From Brevibacterium jeotgali (GTDB taxonomy: Bacteria; Actinomycetota; Actinomycetes; Actinomycetales; Brevibacteriaceae): 64,000 nucleotides of DNA. A program made the position numbers and the translations under genes. The stretch lies in the NCBI RefSeq assembly GCF_900169175.1, contig NZ_FXZM01000001.1, positions 248,001 through 312,000 on the forward strand, in the 5' to 3' direction. Shown in pieces: positions 16,864-25,540 of this stretch. The first letter of the stretch is position 1; every line of letters starts with the position of its first letter. The notes under the pieces were generated by a model. It did no database searches. It saw nothing but the letters and a program-made list of their open reading frames with translations, and had not been told where the DNA came from.

Positions 16864-18168
16864 TCAGAAGAACCAGACGGGGATCATGACGCAGGCGAGC
16901 AGCGCGCAGAGCACCATGCCGGCGATCTGCATCCACCGCGGGTAGCGGCGGTGCGCCCCCGTCTGAGTCAGCGCCGCCCTGTTCGCGATGAAGTAGTAGA
17001 CGAGCACGAACACGCTCGACACCGCGATCGCGACCGTCAGATCACCGAGGACGATGAGCAGTGCACCGCCGATGGATGTGAGCACCTGTGCGCGCAGCGG
17101 CACACCGGACCGTGCGTGGATGTGGGCGAGCGCTCCGAAAGTCCGCGTGTGGTCGCGCGCCATCGCGAAGGCCGTCCGCGACAGGCCCGCCGTCAGACCC
17201 AGGAGTGCGCCGAGCGCTGCGAGGACCGCGGCGATCCGCGCCAGCAGCGACACGATCGGCGCTCCGGCGACCAGCTTCGCCACCGGGGCATCCGTCTCCG
17301 CCAGCACCTGGGCTCCCAGACTCCCCAGGAGCACGAGCCCGAGCACGGTGTACAGCACGACCGTGCTGCCCAGTGCCAGGACGATCGCGCGGGGGATCGT
17401 CCGAGCCGGATCGCGGACTTCTTCGCCCAGGGTGGCGATCCGGGCGTAGCCGGCGAAGGCGAAGAACAGGATCCCGGCGGACTGGAGCACCCCGATGAGG
17501 GTGATCGGCGGCCCGGCCGCAGCCGGCGATGCCAGCACACCGAGAGCGAAGTCGTCACGCGCGATGACCGTGCCGATGACCAGGACGAGCACGACGAGGA
17601 CGACGGTGAGGAGCACTGCGGTCACCTGCACCGTGCGGTTCACGCCGAGCGCGTTCACTCCGGTCACGAGGACGAGGAGCAGCAGCGCGACGAGCGTGAC
17701 CCACATCGATCCGGACAGGGAGGCAGGCAGCAGGTATGACGCTGCGACGAGTGCCATCGCGGCCGTCGAGGCGGTCTTCCCGAGGACGAAGCCCCATCCC
17801 GCGACGAGGCCCGACACCGGTCCCAGCTGCGCAGTCCCGTATGCGTACACTCCTCCGGAGACCGGGTGCTGAGCCGCGAGCTGTGCCGTCGACGTCGCAT
17901 TCAGGAAAGCGACGAACGCCGCAATCGCAAGTCCCAGCAGCAGCCACGAGCCCGCCGCAGCGGCTGCGGGGCCGAAAGCCGCGAAGGCTCCCGCCCCCAC
18001 CATCGACCCGACCCCGACGATCACCGCGCCGGGGAGGCTGAGGACGCGCCGCAGTCCGGTCGCGCCGACGCCGCCCTCACGGTCAGCGCCGGCCCGCGGC
18101 GCACGGGGGCCGGTGTGATTCCGGTCGTTCAGCCCCGACCGGCTGTCGGCCCCATCGACCTGATTCAC
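16864..18168 (-). CDS. APC-family amino-acid permease
   Basis: A 434-residue permease with about 12 transmembrane helices. The first helix has the APC motif VGVGSMVGAGAF, the unwound substrate-binding region; YAYGTAQLGPVSGLVAGW and a helix-VI FFAFAGYARIATLGEE follow, as in amino-acid/polyamine/cationic amino-acid transporters. The chosen GTG at 18168 overlaps the stop of the upstream VOC gene as GTGA and has GAGCAGG before it; an ATG at 18216 would overlap that gene by 52 bp and is less likely. The substrate is not readable from sequence. Confidence 0.85.
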   Translation of the reverse strand: MNQVDGADSRSGLNDRNHTGPRAPRAGADREGGVGATGLRRVLSLPGAVIVGVGSMVGAGAFAAFGPAAAAAGSWLLLGLAIAAFVAFLNATSTAQLAAQHPVSGGVYAYGTAQLGPVSGLVAGWGFVLGKTASTAAMALVAASYLLPASLSGSMWVTLVALLLLVLVTGVNALGVNRTVQVTAVLLTVVLVVLVLVIGTVIARDDFALGVLASPAAAGPPITLIGVLQSAGILFFAFAGYARIATLGEEVRDPARTIPRAIVLALGSTVVLYTVLGLVLLGSLGAQVLAETDAPVAKLVAGAPIVSLLARIAAVLAALGALLGLTAGLSRTAFAMARDHTRTFGALAHIHARSGVPLRAQVLTSIGGALLIVLGDLTVAIAVSSVFVLVYYFIANRAALTQTGAHRRYPRWMQIAGMVLCALLACVMIPVWFF

Positions 18169-18569
18169 GCCTGCTCGTCGGGCTTCATCTCGAGCAGCTG
18201 GATGATGTTCCCGCACGTGTCGTCGAAGACTGCGAAGACCCCGGGACCGAAGTCGGTGGGCTCCTGGGTGATGGCGACTCCGCGCGACCGCAGCCGCTCG
18301 ACCTCAGCACGCACGTCATCGACCGCCAGCTGCGCGAGCGGGATGCCGTCTGCGATCAGCGCCTCCCGGTACGGTCCGACCGCAGGGTGCCCCGCCGGTT
18401 CCAGCAGGATCTCCGGGCCGTCCGGACGTTCGGGCGAGCCGACGGTGAGCCAGAAAGCGCCGTCCCCCATCGGTTCATCATGGCGGATCTCGAACCCGAG
18501 CACCCCCGTGTAGAAGTCCCGTGCTCTGTTCTGGTCGTCGACGAAGATGCTGGTCAGTTCGATCCTCAT
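18165..18569 (-). CDS. VOC superfamily (glyoxalase/bleomycin resistance-like) protein
   Basis: A 134-residue single-domain VOC protein with two beta-alpha-beta-beta-beta modules: RIELTSIFVDDQNRARDFYTGVLGF and, after the middle, LAVDDVRAEVERLRSRGV, ending FDDTCGNIIQLLEM. The terminal Glu of QLLE and other positions are consistent with a metal-binding or substrate-binding cavity. VOC proteins include glyoxalases, dioxygenases and antibiotic-binding proteins; the reaction here is unknown. ATG at 18569 is preceded by GGAAGGG. It is translationally coupled to the permease gene downstream. Confidence 0.85.
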   Translation of the reverse strand: MRIELTSIFVDDQNRARDFYTGVLGFEIRHDEPMGDGAFWLTVGSPERPDGPEILLEPAGHPAVGPYREALIADGIPLAQLAVDDVRAEVERLRSRGVAITQEPTDFGPGVFAVFDDTCGNIIQLLEMKPDEQA

Positions 18570-18630
18570 GACAAGGCCCTTCCCTGGGTCGTGCGCCGGT
18601 GGGATCATCGTCGCACATCCGTCCCGTCGT

Positions 18631-19875
18631 CTATCGGACGAGCGGCCGGCTGCGCGCGAGCAGCACGGAGAGGACGAACGCCGTCCCCATGAACACGAGG
18701 CTCAGCGTGGTGACCCCGCTCCATCCCCGCAGCTCCCACGCGAGCGGCGCGAGGTTCCCGTTGAGGGAGGAGCCCGCGTAGTACACGAGCATGTACATCG
18801 ATGCGGCCTGCGCAGGCACTCCCACGGATGCGGTGGCCCTCTGCGCCACCCAGGTGGACGCCAGGGAGTGGCTCATGAAGAAGCCCACGGACAGGATCGC
18901 GATACCGAGCACGACCCAGACCAGATGACTGAGGCCCATGAGCAGGATCCCGATCACCGCGACCAGCGGACCGTACGGCAGCACCGCGCGCAGGCTGTAC
19001 CGACCGCCGAGCCGCCCCGCGACGATCGAGCCGACTCCGGCGACCGGGTAGACGAAGTAGATGAGGCCCATCGCTCCCACGGACAGCAGGTACGGCGCCG
19101 CTTCGAGGCGGAACGCCAGCGAGTTGAACGCCCCCACGAAGGTGCCCATCCCCAGGCCGCCGATGGCGTAGAGCCCCAGCAGCACGGGATCGCGGAAGGC
19201 ACGGCCGAACTTCCGCATGAGCTCCCGCGGCGAATCGAAGTGCGGGACGAAGCCGCGCGATTCGGGGAGCAGGAACCAGCAGCCCACCGCGCACCCCAGT
19301 GCGAGGAGGCCCGTGACGAACAGCGCCAGGTGGGATTCGCTCAGCACACCGGTGCCGGCGTATCCCCACTGGTGCGCGACCTCGATCGTCAGTGCGGACA
19401 GCACCCGGCCGGACAGGCCTCCCAGCGTCGTTCCGAAGATGTAGATGCCGGTCGCCGCCGCGACGTACGTGCGGTGGATCTCCTCCTTCAGGTACACCGC
19501 CGCGGTCGCGGGCAGTCCCGCGAGCACGAACCCCATGAGGAAGCGGGCACCCAGGAAGAGCGGCCAGGACGGCAGGAATGCGACCACCAGTGCCAGGAGG
19601 GAGGCGAGGATAAGCGACCAGCGGATGAGGCGCACGCGGCCGATCCGCTCCGACACAGGCACCGCGAAGATCAGGCCGACGCCCAGTCCCGCCGTCGCCA
19701 TCGAGACCGACAAGGCGGCTTCTGCGGGCGAGATGCCGTAGTCACGGGTGAAATACGGCAGAATCGCCTGTGTGGCGTAGAGCAGGGTGAAAGTTGCGAG
19801 ACCGGCCATGAGGAGTCCGACCTCAATGCGTTTAGCCTGCGGGTCCCCGCGCAGGTAGCCTTCGAAGTCGCTCAC
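18631..19875 (-). CDS. MFS transporter (YnfM-like)
   Basis: A 414-residue major-facilitator protein with 12 hydrophobic segments. The loop 2-3 motif appears as VPVSERIGRVRLIRWS, and the N-terminal half starts AGLATFTLLYATQAILPYF, typical of the YnfM/arabinose-efflux-like subgroup. The substrate is unknown. The GTG start lies exactly 6 nt after a TAGGCT -10 box, so the mRNA is probably leaderless. It is divergent from the oligopeptidase fusion gene, with 74 bp between start codons. Confidence 0.85.
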   Translation of the reverse strand: MSDFEGYLRGDPQAKRIEVGLLMAGLATFTLLYATQAILPYFTRDYGISPAEAALSVSMATAGLGVGLIFAVPVSERIGRVRLIRWSLILASLLALVVAFLPSWPLFLGARFLMGFVLAGLPATAAVYLKEEIHRTYVAAATGIYIFGTTLGGLSGRVLSALTIEVAHQWGYAGTGVLSESHLALFVTGLLALGCAVGCWFLLPESRGFVPHFDSPRELMRKFGRAFRDPVLLGLYAIGGLGMGTFVGAFNSLAFRLEAAPYLLSVGAMGLIYFVYPVAGVGSIVAGRLGGRYSLRAVLPYGPLVAVIGILLMGLSHLVWVVLGIAILSVGFFMSHSLASTWVAQRATASVGVPAQAASMYMLVYYAGSSLNGNLAPLAWELRGWSGVTTLSLVFMGTAFVLSVLLARSRPLVR

Positions 19876-19881
19876 GCGCCA

Positions 19882-19887
19882 AGCCTA
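19882..19887 (-). promoter_or_regulatory. -10 box TAGGCT, leaderless promoter of the MFS gene
   Basis: TAGGCT on the minus strand, 6 nt, then GTG at 19875. This is the same box and spacing as at 6548. Confidence 0.55.
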
Positions 19888-19949
19888 GACCGGCGTCCGC
19901 ACTGACGGATGGCGGGGTGGGTGCAGTCGTCGTCGACACAGGAGAACCA

Positions 19950-22607
19950 GTGACCCAGCCCCCGACAGTCCCCTCCACGCCGAACCCGGCGTGGGAGTTC
20001 GTGAGCAGCACCCCTGACCTCGCGCTGCCCGACTTCGCGGGCATCACCCCCGCCCACCTCACGGAGGCGGCGACGCTGGCGGTGGGCTACGCGCAGGACG
20101 CGGTGGCGGGAATCCTGGCTTCGTCGGAGGAAGCCGAATTCCAGACGGTCACCCTGGCACTGGAGCGGGCGATGCAGCCTGCGGACGCGCTGAGCGCGCT
20201 GGTGCGGGTGTACGAATCGAACGTCCAGACCGACGCCGTCGCCGAGGCCGCGGCCGGCGTGTGGAGCCAGCTCACCTCCCTGCGCCTGGGCGTCGAACTC
20301 GACACCGAACTGTTCGACCGCCTGCAGGCAGTGCCCACCTCGGATCTCATCCCGGAGGACCGCCGGCTCCACGAGCTCATGGTCAACGACTTCGTCCGCG
20401 CAGGGGTGCGCCTCCCGGCAGAGGACCGACAGCGGGTGTCCGCCATCGCGACGGAGATCGATCGGATCGAGACGGAGTTCGGCCAGACCCTGCTCCGCGA
20501 GGCCGCGTCGCGCGCTCTCGTCGTCGAGGACGAGTCCGCACTGGCGGGTCTGAGCGAGGACGCGATCCGAGCCGCCCGTGACGACGCCCGGAGTCACGGC
20601 GTCGAGGGCCTCCGCCTTCCGCTCACGAACACCACGCAGCAGGACGCATTGGCGGAGCTGACGGATCCTGCGACCCGTGCCCGTCTGCTCGACCTGTCGA
20701 TGGGACGAGGGTCGTCAGGCGGCCCCGGTGACACGCGTGACATGATCACCGACCTCACTGCTCTGCGCGCCGCACTGTCATCGCACCTGGGATTCCACAG
20801 CTACGCCCAGTTCTCCGTCGACGACCAGGTCGCCCCGGACGTCGAGTCCGCGGGCGGGCTGCTGCGATCTCTCATCGATCCGGCGCTCAAGCAGTTCGCC
20901 CGCGAATCGCGACGGGTGCGCGAATACTTCGGACTGGACGAGTCACAGCCGCTGGAGCGCGCGGACCTCACCCATCTGTGGGAGCGCTACCGCGCAGAGG
21001 CGTTCGAACTGGACTCCGCGCAGGCGTCGACCTACTTCGAGTTCGAGAGGGTGCTCATCGACGGCGTCTTCGCGACGGCGGGGACCCTCTTCGGGCTCGC
21101 CTTCACGTCGCGACCGGACCTGTCGGGATGGCACGAGGACGTCCGTGTGTATGAAGCGCTCGACGGGACCCGCCACCTGGGATTCGTCCTCGTCGATCCG
21201 TATGCCCGCGCCGGCAAGGAGGGCGGAGCCTGGATGGACGAGCTCGTCACCGGCTCGCGGCTGACCGGACTGCACCCCGTCACCACGCTCAGCCTCAACG
21301 TGCCGAAGCCTCCACCGGGCCGTCCGGCCCTGCTGACCGTCGACGAGACGATCACGCTGTTCCACGAGTTCGGCCACGTGCTCCACGGGCTCTTCGCCGA
21401 CTCCGTGCACCCGTCGCAGGCCGGCACCTCGGTGCCGCGGGACTACGTCGAGTTCCCCTCGCAGCAGTTCGAGATGTGGGCACTCCACCCGCAGGTCCTG
21501 CCCGCGTACGCACTCCACTGGGAGACGGACGAGCGGATTCCGCAGAGCCTCGTGGAGACGCTTCTCGATTCCCAGGGATTCGGCCAGGGCCTCGCCACGC
21601 TCGAATACCTCGCCGCGGCGATGCTCGACCTGGGGTGGCACGCACTCGAGGACGGCGAGTCGATCGAGGACGTCCTCACCTTCGAATCAGAAGTCCTCTA
21701 CGCCGCGGGCTTCGATCCCGTCGTGCCGCCTCGGTACCGGTCGACGTACTTCGCCCACACCTTCACGGGCGGCTATGCGGCCGGCTACTACTCCTACCTC
21801 TGGTCGGAGCAGTACGCTGCGGCGGTGTCCGAGATGTTCGAGGACCACGGCGGGCTCGACCCGGAGCTCGGTGCGCGCTACCGGTCGGAGGTCCTGTCCC
21901 CCGGGTTCTCCGTCGACCCGCTGAGCGCGCTGCGGAGGTTCCTGGGCGACGACGTCACCGTCGAACCGCTGCTGCGTCGCCGCGGCCTGGCTCCGCTGCG
22001 CCCTGCCGGGCCCGCGCACCCGACTCACGCGAAGCTCGAACGTGATCTGCGCGTGGCCGGCATCGACACGAAGGTCGTCACACATCCGGAGCCCCTCCCC
22101 ACCGCAGCGGCTGCCGCGGAGCACCACGGGGTCGACCTCGGCGCCATCGCGAACTCGCTCGTCTTCATCGCAGAGTTCGAGGTGGAGGAAGACGCCTCGT
22201 CGGCCGAGGGAACCGCTGCAGACGACGGGAGGGCCGACGCCCGAGCAGACGCGGCGGCTGATCCCGCCTCCGCGTCCGAACCGGACGCCCCGGTCCAGGA
22301 CGAGCCCGTCCTCATCATGACCTCCGGTGCGCACCGCGTCGACACGGAGTTCACCGCGGCGACGATCGGCGCCCGTCGGCTCAAGCGCGCGAAGCCCGAA
22401 CAGGTGCTCGCCGCCACCGGCCAGGCAGTCGGCGGCGTCGCTCCCGCAGGGCATCCCGCACCCCTGCGCACCTTCGTCGACCGCGACCTGCGGATGCACG
22501 AGAAGCTGTGGGCCGGCGGCGGCACCATCGAAGCGATGGTGCCACTCACCTATTCGGAACTCGTCGACCTGACGAGTGGACAGGAGATCGATGTCGAACA
22601 GCGATGA
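19950..22607 (+). CDS. M3 family oligopeptidase fused to a YbaK-type aminoacyl-tRNA deacylase domain
   Basis: An 885-residue protein. Residues 1 to about 680 form a Dcp/OpdA-like M3 metallopeptidase: the zinc site is HEFGH (His472, Glu473, His476) and the downstream ligand region is EFPSQQFEMW. From about 690 a second domain starts LERDLRVAGIDTKVVTHPEP and contains TEFTAATIGARRLKRAKPEQV and GQAVGGVAPAGHP, the YbaK/ProX trans-editing fold that hydrolyses misacylated tRNA. An acidic, low-complexity insertion (about 750-785) interrupts this domain. No stop or frameshift separates the two parts. GTG at 19950 follows AGGAG by about 6 nt. The combination is unusual; normal M3 enzymes end near 680. 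The downstream yhhQ gene overlaps by 17 bp. Confidence 0.88.
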   Translation: MTQPPTVPSTPNPAWEFVSSTPDLALPDFAGITPAHLTEAATLAVGYAQDAVAGILASSEEAEFQTVTLALERAMQPADALSALVRVYESNVQTDAVAEAAAGVWSQLTSLRLGVELDTELFDRLQAVPTSDLIPEDRRLHELMVNDFVRAGVRLPAEDRQRVSAIATEIDRIETEFGQTLLREAASRALVVEDESALAGLSEDAIRAARDDARSHGVEGLRLPLTNTTQQDALAELTDPATRARLLDLSMGRGSSGGPGDTRDMITDLTALRAALSSHLGFHSYAQFSVDDQVAPDVESAGGLLRSLIDPALKQFARESRRVREYFGLDESQPLERADLTHLWERYRAEAFELDSAQASTYFEFERVLIDGVFATAGTLFGLAFTSRPDLSGWHEDVRVYEALDGTRHLGFVLVDPYARAGKEGGAWMDELVTGSRLTGLHPVTTLSLNVPKPPPGRPALLTVDETITLFHEFGHVLHGLFADSVHPSQAGTSVPRDYVEFPSQQFEMWALHPQVLPAYALHWETDERIPQSLVETLLDSQGFGQGLATLEYLAAAMLDLGWHALEDGESIEDVLTFESEVLYAAGFDPVVPPRYRSTYFAHTFTGGYAAGYYSYLWSEQYAAAVSEMFEDHGGLDPELGARYRSEVLSPGFSVDPLSALRRFLGDDVTVEPLLRRRGLAPLRPAGPAHPTHAKLERDLRVAGIDTKVVTHPEPLPTAAAAAEHHGVDLGAIANSLVFIAEFEVEEDASSAEGTAADDGRADARADAAADPASASEPDAPVQDEPVLIMTSGAHRVDTEFTAATIGARRLKRAKPEQVLAATGQAVGGVAPAGHPAPLRTFVDRDLRMHEKLWAGGGTIEAMVPLTYSELVDLTSGQEIDVEQR

Positions 22608-23406
22608 CGCCCCCTGGGGCGCGGACGTGCCCGCATCTGGGCAGCCGGACCGGGACACGGGAGTGAGCAGCGCAGGCGCCACACTCCCGCAGTCCGGTCC
22701 GGCGGAGAACACAGAGAAGCACTCGCTCCACGACCACACGGCCGGCCTCACCGCGTTCGCGAGCACGCGAGGCCGCTTCTACGCGTACATCCTCGCGCTC
22801 ATGTGCTGCGTCTTCCTCATCTCCAACATCTCTGCCACGAAGGTCATCGAGATCGGCCCGTTCGTGGCGGACGGCGGAGCCTTCCTCTTCCCGCTCGCCT
22901 ACATACTCGGCGACGTCATCAGCGAGGTCTACGGCTTCCGGGCCGCGAAGCGGGCAGTCCTCATGGGCTTCGCGATGCAGGCCCTGGCGGTCCTCGTCTT
23001 CTTCGCGGTCCAGATCGCACCTCCGGGCCCCGGGTACGAGAACCAGTCCGCGTTCGAGGCTGTCCTGGGCTTCTACCCGCGCATCGTGCTCGCCTCTCTG
23101 TGCGGCTACCTCGTCGGACAGCTGCTCAACGCGTACATCCTCGTCAAGGTCAAGCAGCGCATGGGAGAGAAGCACCTGTGGGTGCGGCTGCTGACCTCCA
23201 CGGGGGTGGGAGAGTTCGCGGATACGCTCATCTTCTGCGTCGTCGCATTCGCCGGTGTCATCCCCGGGTGGGACTTCGTCAACTACGTCATCGTCGGCTT
23301 CGTCTACAAGGTCGCCGTCGAGGTGCTCTTCATGCCGGTGACGTACCGCGTGATCCGGGCTGTCAAGAAGCGTGAGACGACCTACGCGCCCGGCGGAGCG
23401 GAGTAG
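22591..23406 (+). CDS. yhhQ: Queuosine precursor (preQ0/preQ1) transporter, YhhQ family
   Basis: A 271-residue integral membrane protein of the YhhQ/DUF165 family, which imports queuosine precursors. After a disordered N-terminus (1-45), six membrane helices follow, with the family segments SNISATKVIEIG, FPLAYILGDVISEVYGFRAAKR and GEFADTLIFCVVAFAGVIP. The N-terminal tail is longer than in E. coli. ATG at 22591 follows ACAGGAG; it lies inside the end of the oligopeptidase-YbaK gene (17-bp overlap), so the two are probably one operon. The tgt gene, whose enzyme uses the imported base, is 0.9 kb away on the other strand. Confidence 0.88.
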   Translation: MSNSDDAPWGADVPASGQPDRDTGVSSAGATLPQSGPAENTEKHSLHDHTAGLTAFASTRGRFYAYILALMCCVFLISNISATKVIEIGPFVADGGAFLFPLAYILGDVISEVYGFRAAKRAVLMGFAMQALAVLVFFAVQIAPPGPGYENQSAFEAVLGFYPRIVLASLCGYLVGQLLNAYILVKVKQRMGEKHLWVRLLTSTGVGEFADTLIFCVVAFAGVIPGWDFVNYVIVGFVYKVAVEVLFMPVTYRVIRAVKKRETTYAPGGAE

Positions 23407-23522
23407 GTGGGCCTTCCTGCGTGCCCAGCAGCGTGCCGATTCGCCGGGGGCGTGCTCGGGACACCGCGCACTGCACCGGCGATGCGAACACCCCACCGGC
23501 CAATCGGCGGACTAGGCGCGCC

Positions 23523-23960
23523 TCAGTGGCGCTCGCCGGTGAGCATCGTCAGCAGGAGGACGTTCGTATCCGGCGCGTCGTCGGGGCAGTCGACTCTGTG
23601 CAGCACTCGCTCCCGGCAGTGCACGACGGCGCAGGGGGTGAGCCGGATCGTCTCGTCCCCGCACCCGAACGTGAGCTCCCCCGAGAGGCACTGCACGGTG
23701 ATCGGATGCGCGACGGAATGGTCCGGGAACGACTGCCCCGGCGCGAAGGTGAAGGCGATGAGGTTCGCACCGTCGCCCACCATGAGGCGCTTCACTGCGG
23801 GGCGTCCTCGTGGGTGCTCGGGATCGGGCGGCGCGGCCAGCGACAGGACGTCGATCGTCGCCGCGCTGCCGTCCTCGCCCTCACCGACAGTGCGGCCGTC
23901 GTCGTTCGCCGGGCCGCCCCCGTTCGTCGGCGCGCCGCCAGCACCGTCCTCCACCGTCAC
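23523..23960 (-). CDS. Cupin-domain protein
   Basis: A 145-residue protein. After a glycine-rich N-terminus (1-35) the cupin core reads FTFAPGQSFPDHSVAHPITVQCLSG-type with a second half LTPCAVVHCRERVLHRVDC. The histidines are placed as in small metal-binding cupins, and there are unusually many cysteines (4). No catalytic activity can be assigned. Its GTG overlaps the stop of the amphi-Trp gene as GTGA, so it is coupled to it. Confidence 0.75.
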   Translation of the reverse strand: MTVEDGAGGAPTNGGGPANDDGRTVGEGEDGSAATIDVLSLAAPPDPEHPRGRPAVKRLMVGDGANLIAFTFAPGQSFPDHSVAHPITVQCLSGELTFGCGDETIRLTPCAVVHCRERVLHRVDCPDDAPDTNVLLLTMLTGERH

Positions 23961-24187
23961 GACCAGCTGATGGAGACCTCGATCTCGGACGTGCCGCCGG
24001 GCTCCACCTCGATCTCCAGCTCATACTCGACGGTGTCTGCGACCCGGACCGTCACGTCACGGCCGGACTGGACGACCCGCACGTCGTTCTGCCGCTCCAG
24101 GGAGTCCGCGAGCTCTCGCAGCTTTGCGGCCGCCTGCTCGCGGGTCATCGTGGACTCGGTCTCGTGCTCGAAGAGTTCATCGCTCAT
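23957..24187 (-). CDS. Amphi-Trp domain small protein
   Basis: A 76-residue protein with MSDELFEHETESTMTREQAA, a helix KLRELADSLERQN, and a C-terminal beta segment YELEIEVEPGGTSEIEVSISW. The tryptophan near the C-terminus and the pattern fit the amphi-Trp domain family (TIGR04354) of unknown function. ATG at 24187 has little ribosome-site character; a TTGAAT lies 6 nt upstream and might be a leaderless -10 box. It is coupled to the cupin gene by GTGA overlap. Confidence 0.7.
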   Translation of the reverse strand: MSDELFEHETESTMTREQAAAKLRELADSLERQNDVRVVQSGRDVTVRVADTVEYELEIEVEPGGTSEIEVSISWS

Positions 24188-24289
24188 GTCGCCATTCAAC
24201 CAGGTGGCGGTCTCCTGCGGCGAGGGCTGCAGCGGATCACCTTCGCGGCAGGAGTCACCACACGCGCAGGAGCCCACGTCGAGCAGAGG

Positions 24290-25540
24290 TCATCTCTTCG
24301 CGTAGTAGCGTCCCATCACGTCCGCCTCGAGCTCGTCATACCGGCCGTCCTCGATCGCCCCTCTGATCTCTGCGACGAGCTGCACGATGAAGTACTCGTT
24401 GTGGATCGTGCAGAGGGTCGAGAACAGCATCTCCTTCGCCTTCCACAGGTGGTGCAGATACGCCCGCGAATGGTTCGTGCACGTGTAGCACGTGCACTCG
24501 GGGTCGATCGGCCGCCAGTCCCTCTTGTGGCGGGCTCCGGAGATGTTGTAGCGGCCGTCCCGCGAATACACGGCGGCGTTCCGGGCGACCCGCGAAGGGG
24601 AGACGCAGTCGAACGTGTCCGCGCCGCGGCGGATCGCTGCGAACAGGTCATCCGGTTCGCCGATGCCCAGCAGGTGCCGCGGCTTCTCCTCGGGCAGCTC
24701 TTCGCACACCCAGCCGACGATGGTGCCCAGGTTCTCCTTCTCCAGTGCACCGCCGATCCCGAACCCGTCGACGTCCATCGCCCCGAGGTCGCGGGCGGCC
24801 CTCCGCCGCAGGTCCTCGTACTGAGCTCCCTGCAGCACACCGAAGAGCGCCTGGTAAGGACGGTGCGAGCGCTCCTGGGTGAGCCGGAAGTGCTCTGTCA
24901 CGCAGCGCTCCGCCCAGCGGCGGGTCCGCTCAAGCGACTCCTCCTGGTAGGCCCGCGTGTTCGTGAGCATCGTGAGTTCGTCGAACGCGAAGATGATGTC
25001 CGCCCCCAGCTGGTGCTGGACCTGCATCGACACCTCCGGGGTGAACCGGTGGATGTCGCCGTTGAGGTGCGAACGGAACGTGACTCCGTCCTCGTCGACG
25101 TTCGCCATGCGGCGCTCCTTGTCGACGGTCTGCAGGTCGGAGCGGTCCTTGCCGGCGAACTCCGTGGTGAGCACCTTCTTCGACCCCACGCCGAGGCTCA
25201 TCACCTGGAAGCCGCCGGAGTCGGTGAAGGTGGGACCGGGCCAATTCATGAACGCACCCAGGCCGCCCGCCTCATCGACGATGTCCGCGCCCGGCTGCAG
25301 GAACAGGTGGTAGGCGTTCGCCAGGACCGCGTCCGCGCCCAGCGCATCGACGTCCTCCGGCTTCACCGCTTTGACGGTCGCCTTCGTGCCGACGGGGATG
25401 AACGCGGGTGTCGCAATGGTCCCGTGCGGGGTGCGGATCGTCCCCGTCCGGCCGCCTTCCGACATGGTCGTCCCCACATCGAAGCCGAACTCCGATCGGT
25501 CCGCAGCAGAGTCCGCGGCCGCAGTCGTCGTCTCAGTCAT
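24290..25540 (-). CDS. tgt: tRNA-guanine transglycosylase
   Basis: A 416-residue bacterial-type Tgt. It exchanges guanine 34 of GUN-anticodon tRNAs (Asp, Asn, His, Tyr) for preQ1 or a related base. Seen: FTDSGGFQVMSLG with the active-site aspartate near residue 100, LLGIGEPDDLFAAI, and the zinc site ECTCYTC plus a downstream histidine. The start overlaps the stop of the FAD oxidase gene as ATGA. Together with the nearby yhhQ transporter gene this points to salvage of the queuosine precursor; no que biosynthesis genes are in the window. There is a 100-bp gap before the amphi-Trp gene. Confidence 0.95.
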   Translation of the reverse strand: MTETTTAAADSAADRSEFGFDVGTTMSEGGRTGTIRTPHGTIATPAFIPVGTKATVKAVKPEDVDALGADAVLANAYHLFLQPGADIVDEAGGLGAFMNWPGPTFTDSGGFQVMSLGVGSKKVLTTEFAGKDRSDLQTVDKERRMANVDEDGVTFRSHLNGDIHRFTPEVSMQVQHQLGADIIFAFDELTMLTNTRAYQEESLERTRRWAERCVTEHFRLTQERSHRPYQALFGVLQGAQYEDLRRRAARDLGAMDVDGFGIGGALEKENLGTIVGWVCEELPEEKPRHLLGIGEPDDLFAAIRRGADTFDCVSPSRVARNAAVYSRDGRYNISGARHKRDWRPIDPECTCYTCTNHSRAYLHHLWKAKEMLFSTLCTIHNEYFIVQLVAEIRGAIEDGRYDELEADVMGRYYAKR

